From JBBQQG01 sp038216175 (GTDB lineage: Bacteria > Patescibacteriota > Saccharimonadia > Saccharimonadales > OMJO01): a stretch of 25,444 bases of DNA. Shown here in pieces: positions 21,249 through 25,444 of the stretch (position 1 is its first letter; each line of letters begins with the position of its first letter). Below the pieces are notes generated by a model, which was not told where the DNA came from, searched no databases, and worked only from the letters and a program-made list of their open reading frames with translations. Position numbers and translations under genes: made by a program. The stretch spans positions 1 to 25,444 of the forward strand of contig JBBQQG010000014.1 of the NCBI GenBank assembly GCA_038216175.1, given 5' to 3'.

Positions 21249-23797
21249 ACTCTAAAAGCTTTAAATTCTAATTCAACTAACTTCGATGTTACTAGTAGTA
21301 AATGATTAATTTCTTCAGTCGTGAGAGTTTTATCGTAACTGTTCAACCATATACGAAAAGACATATTTTTAATTTTTTGTTCACCATCTGGCTGATAAAT
21401 TTGAAGTAATTTTAAAATAATATCGGTATTTTTTGGTTTATTGTCGTTAAGGCAATTTAATATGAAGCTATTGAATTCACCGAATAATACTTTTGAAGGT
21501 ACTTTAAAAGTTACGTCCTGGCTTATTTTTGGAAATTTTGAAACGGATACGTATTTTAAAACTTTATTAGAACTTTTCATCAGAAAATTAATATCAACTT
21601 CAAAACCGGCACTAAAAGCTGGCAGTTTTAATTTTGTGCTTATATTTTTGTTATATTCCCCTACTATACCTACAATTTCACCCTGATCAGTTTTTAATAT
21701 TGCTGATCTATTTTTTTCATATGGTGTAGCAATATTTTTAATTCCTAGATGATTAAAGGACTCCTCGTCTGCTATGTTGTATGACAAATTTGCTCCGATA
21801 TTAATCATCAGTTCATCTAAATATTTACGTGCCTGATAATATGCTGATCCAGAATATAACTTAGCAGCAGTTTTATCATCGGCTGAAAATACAAATGCTA
21901 GCTTTTGTTCTTCCAATGGTAAACCATCTAGATTGTAACTTCTTTTGTCATGTACAGGATTTATTTCAAAAAGACCAAATTGATTATTTTCGTTAAAGAT
22001 ATTTGCTTTAATATTAATATGTACTTTTTCGAGCAGGCTAGGAGTTAAACTCAATCTGTAATATTCAAGCTCAGGACTAAGTGCATTAGATAATTGGAAA
22101 GCATCTCTTATATTTTGACTTGAAATATTTATTATTTCTTTAGAAGTAAAACTATAAGTTAAAATTTCGTTTGCGCCTAGATTTGACAGCGCCTCTCTTA
22201 AGCGAGTTTTAAATGCAATTAATTTATTCGTAACTACTGGTGTAATTTTTCTATAGGGAAGTTCTAATATTATATTATCGTAGCCATATAGTCTACCTAC
22301 TTCTTCTACAATATCCTCTGGGATATTTATATCCGTCCTCCAAAAAGGTGCAATAACATGTAGACTTTTTTTATCAGCCGGAACAGATAAAATTTTAAAT
22401 TCAACGTTGACTAACAGATTTGTCATTTCCTTTAAAGATAGTTCTGTTCCGAGTCGATCATTAATAAAACTCATAGATACTTTGATAGGAGTATTTTGAT
22501 TTGATGTAGGGTAAGACTCGACAATTTGGCTTGTTTGTTTTGCTTTATCAGAAAGCTTAAGTGTCATTTCAATCGTTTTAATTAGAACTGGAAGGCATTG
22601 TTCAGTAGACTGCCCTTTATTGAAGCGGGTAACTGCATCAGTAAATATGCCATATTTCATGCTAGTTTTTCTGATGTTATACATATCGAAATTCGCACAT
22701 TCAATAATGATAGTTTTAGTATTATTATCAATTTCAGAATTATTTGATCCCATGACACCACCAAGAGCTAAAAGCTTATCTTGTGTGCATATTAAAATAT
22801 CATCTCCATTAAGTTTTATATTTTTACTATCAAGTAAGGTTATTGATTCTTTTTCTTTGGGATTTCTGATAATTATATGTGCTTTATTGTTAATACTAAC
22901 TTTATCAAAATCAAAAGCATGCAATGGCTGTCCAGTAGCCATCATCATATAATTCGTTATATCAACAATATTATTTATAGGTCTTATACCCACTTTACTT
23001 AAAATCGACTGAAGCCAAATGGGACTTGGTTTTATTTCAACATTATCGAGTATAACGGCTAAATATCGCCTGCATAAATTCGGTATTTTATTCTCAATTT
23101 TTAGTTTTGTATCACTGCTCACTATATTTATTTTATTATTTACGGTATACCAATCTGGGGATTCAAATTTTTTACGATAAATTCCGGAGACTTCTCGAGC
23201 AACTCCGATTTGCCCGAATAGATCCGGTCTATGTGTAAACATTTTATTTTCAATGTCTATAATGTAGTCGTCTAGATCAAACAAATACTTTATCTGCTGA
23301 CCGACTATAAGCTTTTTATCAATAACGTCATAATTACTAATATCAACAATACCCTGGTGATCTTCGCTTAATGCGAGTTCTGATAAGCTAGCAAGCATGC
23401 CGTTGCTTTGCTGACCTCTAATTGTAATCGTCTCAATAACAAAAGGATCCTTATTAAAACTACTTGGAACTATATGACCTGGTGGAATCCATGCAGTTAG
23501 CATCCCTTGCCTAACGTTACTAGCCCCGCATACTACTTGGATCAACCCGTCTTTTCGTCTAATAATGTTTTTAGTTGTCCTAGCATCGTCAATAAAACAT
23601 ATATTGAGCTTATCTGCGTCTGGATGTTTAATATATTCTACAATTTTTACGAGTAGTATTCCGTCGTATTTTGCTTCAGTTTTTATAATCTCTTCAACGG
23701 CGCCTAGTTGTGAACCAATCCTTTCGACTAGATTTTCGACTGAAGTGTTCAAACCTTGACCTCCGTATGTCTTCATCCAATTTTTGCTTACTTTCAT
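21245..23797 (-). CDS. pheT: Phenylalanyl-tRNA synthetase beta subunit
   Basis: The 850-residue beta chain of the alpha2-beta2 enzyme that attaches phenylalanine to tRNA-Phe; it carries editing and tRNA-binding domains. N-terminal MKVSKNWMKTY, an EMAP-like tRNA-binding domain (about 40-155, with KHPDADKLNIC and VVCGASNVRQGM), B3/B4 editing region (about 220-400, RPINNIVDITNYMM and GQPLHAFDFDK), B5 (about 425-495), catalytic-like core (to about 740), and a C-terminal anticodon-binding FDX-ACB domain. It is somewhat longer than the ~795 residues of E. coli. Start and stop each overlap the neighbours by 4 bp (ATGA), so pheS, pheT and the DUF2207 gene are translationally coupled. Confidence 0.97.
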   Translation of the reverse strand: MKVSKNWMKTYGGQGLNTSVENLVERIGSQLGAVEEIIKTEAKYDGILLVKIVEYIKHPDADKLNICFIDDARTTKNIIRRKDGLIQVVCGASNVRQGMLTAWIPPGHIVPSSFNKDPFVIETITIRGQQSNGMLASLSELALSEDHQGIVDISNYDVIDKKLIVGQQIKYLFDLDDYIIDIENKMFTHRPDLFGQIGVAREVSGIYRKKFESPDWYTVNNKINIVSSDTKLKIENKIPNLCRRYLAVILDNVEIKPSPIWLQSILSKVGIRPINNIVDITNYMMMATGQPLHAFDFDKVSINNKAHIIIRNPKEKESITLLDSKNIKLNGDDILICTQDKLLALGGVMGSNNSEIDNNTKTIIIECANFDMYNIRKTSMKYGIFTDAVTRFNKGQSTEQCLPVLIKTIEMTLKLSDKAKQTSQIVESYPTSNQNTPIKVSMSFINDRLGTELSLKEMTNLLVNVEFKILSVPADKKSLHVIAPFWRTDINIPEDIVEEVGRLYGYDNIILELPYRKITPVVTNKLIAFKTRLREALSNLGANEILTYSFTSKEIINISSQNIRDAFQLSNALSPELEYYRLSLTPSLLEKVHINIKANIFNENNQFGLFEINPVHDKRSYNLDGLPLEEQKLAFVFSADDKTAAKLYSGSAYYQARKYLDELMINIGANLSYNIADEESFNHLGIKNIATPYEKNRSAILKTDQGEIVGIVGEYNKNISTKLKLPAFSAGFEVDINFLMKSSNKVLKYVSVSKFPKISQDVTFKVPSKVLFGEFNSFILNCLNDNKPKNTDIILKLLQIYQPDGEQKIKNMSFRIWLNSYDKTLTTEEINHLLLVTSKLVELEFKAFRV

Positions 23798-24849
23798 TTG
23801 AACTGCCTAAGAAAATCTAGTTTGCCACTTTCGAACAATCTCACATCTTCAATATCATATTTCATCATCACCAATCTGTCTAAACCTAATCCACCGGCAA
23901 ATCCGGTGTAAGTATCCGAATCAATACCTGCCATTTTAAGTACGTTTGGATTAATCAGTCCCATACCAAGAAGCTCAATCCAGCCAGAATATGAACAAAT
24001 GTTACAACCTGCTTTATTGCAGAAAGGACAGCTGAGAGCCATTTCGAAACTTGGTTCAGTAAAAGGAAAATAAAATGGCTGGGTTTTAACCTCTAATTGC
24101 TGGTTATAATACATTTCAAGAAAAGATTTAAAAGTTGCAATAAGATTTGATGCGTTAATTTTCTTATCAACATATAAGATTTCAACTTGATAAAAAGTAT
24201 GCTCGTGCCTAGCATCGACATCTTCTCTGCGAAAAGTCCTGCCGGAATAAACTGCACTAATTGGAAGATTTTTACCTAAATTACTTTTAAAGTCGTTTAG
24301 TATTCGATTTTGCATGATACTTGCATGAGCAGGCGCGACAAACGGGCTGCCTTTTGCATCTTTTTCTACTGTGATAAAAGTATCGTAATCGTCACGAGCG
24401 GGATGACCAACAGGAAAATTTAAACTGTCAAACATGTGATATTCATCATCAAGTTGCCGAGATTCAATTGCCGGAAAGCCCATTTTTGCAAAAATATTTA
24501 ATACTTTTTGTTGTTCCGTCATTAGTGGATGCTTAGAACCAAAAATACTTTGCAACACCTTTGGCTGTTTTTCACCATTAGAATTAATGTCAAGCGGTGA
24601 AGTCACGTCAATTGGAGTCAAATTTTCACTGTTTTCAATTTCTGAGTTAACAAGAGCTACAAGCTGTTTTTTTAATTCATTGATCTCTTTTCCAAAATTT
24701 GATCTTTCTGATACTGGTAATAAAGGTATCTCAGCATATAAGGCTTTTAGTTCATTTGCCTTTAGAATATCGGACTTTATTTTTAAGTTGTCAAATTTCT
24801 TAATTAGCAATCTTGCTATGTGATCGATATTAGCATTTTTATAAGACAT
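23794..24849 (-). CDS. pheS: Phenylalanyl-tRNA synthetase alpha subunit
   Basis: The 351-residue catalytic chain of class II PheRS. An N-terminal coiled-coil arm (about 1-75) is followed by the active-site domain: motif 2 SGRTFRREDVDARHEHTFYQVE (about 202-223), FPFTEPSFEM (261-270) for Phe recognition, and motif 3 GLGLDRLVMM near the C-terminus. Cys274, Cys277, Cys282 and Cys285 (Cx2Cx4Cx2C) form a zinc-knuckle-like insert just before GWIELLG; some PheS proteins carry such a cluster. No Shine-Dalgarno precedes ATG 24849; a strong extended -10 lies 8 nt upstream, so the mRNA has almost no leader and no room for a T-box or attenuator. Confidence 0.97.
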   Translation of the reverse strand: MSYKNANIDHIARLLIKKFDNLKIKSDILKANELKALYAEIPLLPVSERSNFGKEINELKKQLVALVNSEIENSENLTPIDVTSPLDINSNGEKQPKVLQSIFGSKHPLMTEQQKVLNIFAKMGFPAIESRQLDDEYHMFDSLNFPVGHPARDDYDTFITVEKDAKGSPFVAPAHASIMQNRILNDFKSNLGKNLPISAVYSGRTFRREDVDARHEHTFYQVEILYVDKKINASNLIATFKSFLEMYYNQQLEVKTQPFYFPFTEPSFEMALSCPFCNKAGCNICSYSGWIELLGMGLINPNVLKMAGIDSDTYTGFAGGLGLDRLVMMKYDIEDVRLFESGKLDFLRQFK

Positions 24850-24857
24850 CTAGCTGA

Positions 24858-24866
24858 ATTATAACA
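24858..24866 (-). promoter_or_regulatory. Extended -10 promoter of pheST (near-leaderless)
   Basis: TGTTATAAT on the minus strand is a perfect extended -10 (hexamer 24858-24863). Eight bases separate it from the ATG, so the leader would be about 0-2 nt. The -35 (TCTAAA at 17 bp) is weak. Confidence 0.7.
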
Positions 24867-24937
24867 GATGTAATTATATATTTAGAGTGCTCATGACTTT
24901 TTTTAGGTTTAAAAACCACCTGCATGTATATTGGCTT

Positions 24938-24946
24938 TGATACAAT
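24938..24946 (+). promoter_or_regulatory. Extended -10 promoter of yajQ (leaderless)
   Basis: TGATACAAT: TGn plus TACAAT (24941-24946), exactly 6 nt before ATG 24953, so the transcript should begin at the start codon. No -35 match and no Shine-Dalgarno. The layout is the same as at uvrB. Confidence 0.65.
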
Positions 24947-24952
24947 AAATGT

Positions 24953-25444
24953 ATGCCAAATTTTTCTTTCGATTTAGTTAGTGATTATGACATTGCTGAA
25001 ATGAATAATGTTTTAGACCAAACGAAACGCGAAATAGATAGTAGATATGATTTTAAGAACACCCCAGCAGCTATCGAATGGTTAGACCAAGCAAAATCTG
25101 GATTAAAAATAACAGGTACAAGCGAATGGCAAATTGATTCGATTATAGAAATTGTGAGGAAAAAACTAGCTTCGCGAGGACAAAGTCAGAAAGTTTTAGA
25201 TCTATCAAAAATAATAAATACAAATAATATGCAAAGTGTAAAAGAAGTTCCCTTTATAAAAGGATTGGACCATGATAAAGCTAAGATAATAACTAATATG
25301 ATCAGAGAACATAACAATAAAGTAAAATCGCAGATTCAAGGCGATGCCATAAGAATTACAAGTTCGAGTAAGAATGAACTTCAGGAAATAATGCAGTTAA
25401 TTAAGTCAAGTGAGTTTGATTTTCCGGTTGGATTTGATAATTTT
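24953..25444 (+). CDS. yajQ: YajQ-family (DUF520) nucleotide-binding protein, 3' end cut by window
   Basis: The frame is open from ATG 24953 to the window end, 164 residues. MPNFSFDLVSDYDIAEMNNVLDQ matches the YajQ start, followed by REIDSRYDFKN, and the two ferredoxin-like repeats: RGQSQKVLDLSKI mid-protein and AKIITNMIREHNNKVKSQIQGDAIRIT in the second. YajQ proteins are about 163 residues and end in a QFxNFR-like sequence; here the frame stops at VGFDNF, so only a few codons are missing. Some YajQ proteins bind cyclic di-GMP and influence transcription, others bind nucleic acids or nucleotides; which applies here is unknown. It starts a divergent unit from pheST. Confidence 0.93.
   Translation, partial: MPNFSFDLVSDYDIAEMNNVLDQTKREIDSRYDFKNTPAAIEWLDQAKSGLKITGTSEWQIDSIIEIVRKKLASRGQSQKVLDLSKIINTNNMQSVKEVPFIKGLDHDKAKIITNMIREHNNKVKSQIQGDAIRITSSSKNELQEIMQLIKSSEFDFPVGFDNF

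Noticed and set aside
24850..24952. T-box or other riboswitch before pheS
   Set aside because: Only 103 bp separates pheS from yajQ, and both promoters sit at the start codons; no conserved specifier or antiterminator structure is seen.
1..25444. tRNA, rRNA, CRISPR array, integron or phage genes
   Set aside because: No cloverleaf-like intergenic sequence, no regularly spaced direct repeats and no phage structural genes; the gaps are too short for most of these.
1..25444. TGA recoded as glycine (Gracilibacteria/SR1 code)
   Set aside because: TGA ends several complete proteins at expected lengths, often within ATGA or GTGA overlaps, and conserved Gly positions use GGN codons.

Overview
The window looks like part of the chromosome of a small-genome, AT-rich bacterium of the Candidate Phyla Radiation, most probably a Saccharibacteria (TM7) relative. 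The evidence is the dense packing with short or overlapping gene junctions, a transketolase split into two genes, a pilin-like membrane anchor of the type common in that group, and several membrane or unknown proteins I cannot place in wider families. TGA acts as an ordinary stop (it ends pheT, pheS, the transketolase N-subunit and the IS transposase), which argues against the Gracilibacteria/SR1 code. The lineage is an inference from gene content and style; no rRNA is present.

Layout. 1-506: the 3' end of an IS3-family transposase, clearly richer in GC than the rest, abutting what looks like the 3' remnant of an unknown gene. 518-5117 (minus): an unknown 420-aa protein, a LOG/SLOG-like nucleotide-binding protein and a pilin-like anchored protein in one tight operon, then uvrB from its own promoter. 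5191-5808 (plus): a small membrane CDP-alcohol phosphatidyltransferase-like protein with an altered motif. 5810-13206 (minus, one plus-strand membrane gene inserted): a sugar-phosphate island with pyrophosphatase, GAPDH, RpiB, Rpe-like, transketolase N and C subunits, class II aldolase and a PfkB-family kinase. Together these cover the lower non-oxidative pentose phosphate pathway and the aldolase-GAPDH part of glycolysis. 13267-14645 (plus): glycerophosphodiesterase and a flavin reductase. 14672-19414 (minus): MarR regulator, thioredoxin reductase, glutaredoxin-like protein, membrane-anchored FKBP, NUDIX hydrolase and an ABC exporter; a redox and envelope cluster. 19494-24849 (minus): pheS, pheT and a DUF2207 membrane protein joined by ATGA overlaps. 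24953-end (plus): YajQ, cut by the window edge just before its C-terminus.

The most interesting signal lies in the control regions. uvrB and yajQ each have an extended -10 (TGnTACAAT) exactly 6 nt before the start codon, and pheS has TGTTATAAT 8 nt before its ATG, so these mRNAs should be leaderless or nearly so. Genes such as gap, FKBP, the glutaredoxin gene and trxB instead have normal Shine-Dalgarno sites. Between the aldolase and a divergent membrane gene, two promoters share one symmetrical -10 (TATAATA) beside a perfect 16-bp palindrome. The glutaredoxin promoter is flanked by an 8-bp inverted repeat. I see no GC-rich hairpin terminators, although convergent genes end as little as 1 nt apart. 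I found no tRNA, rRNA, CRISPR array or prophage, and no stretch over 300 bases lacks a gene.
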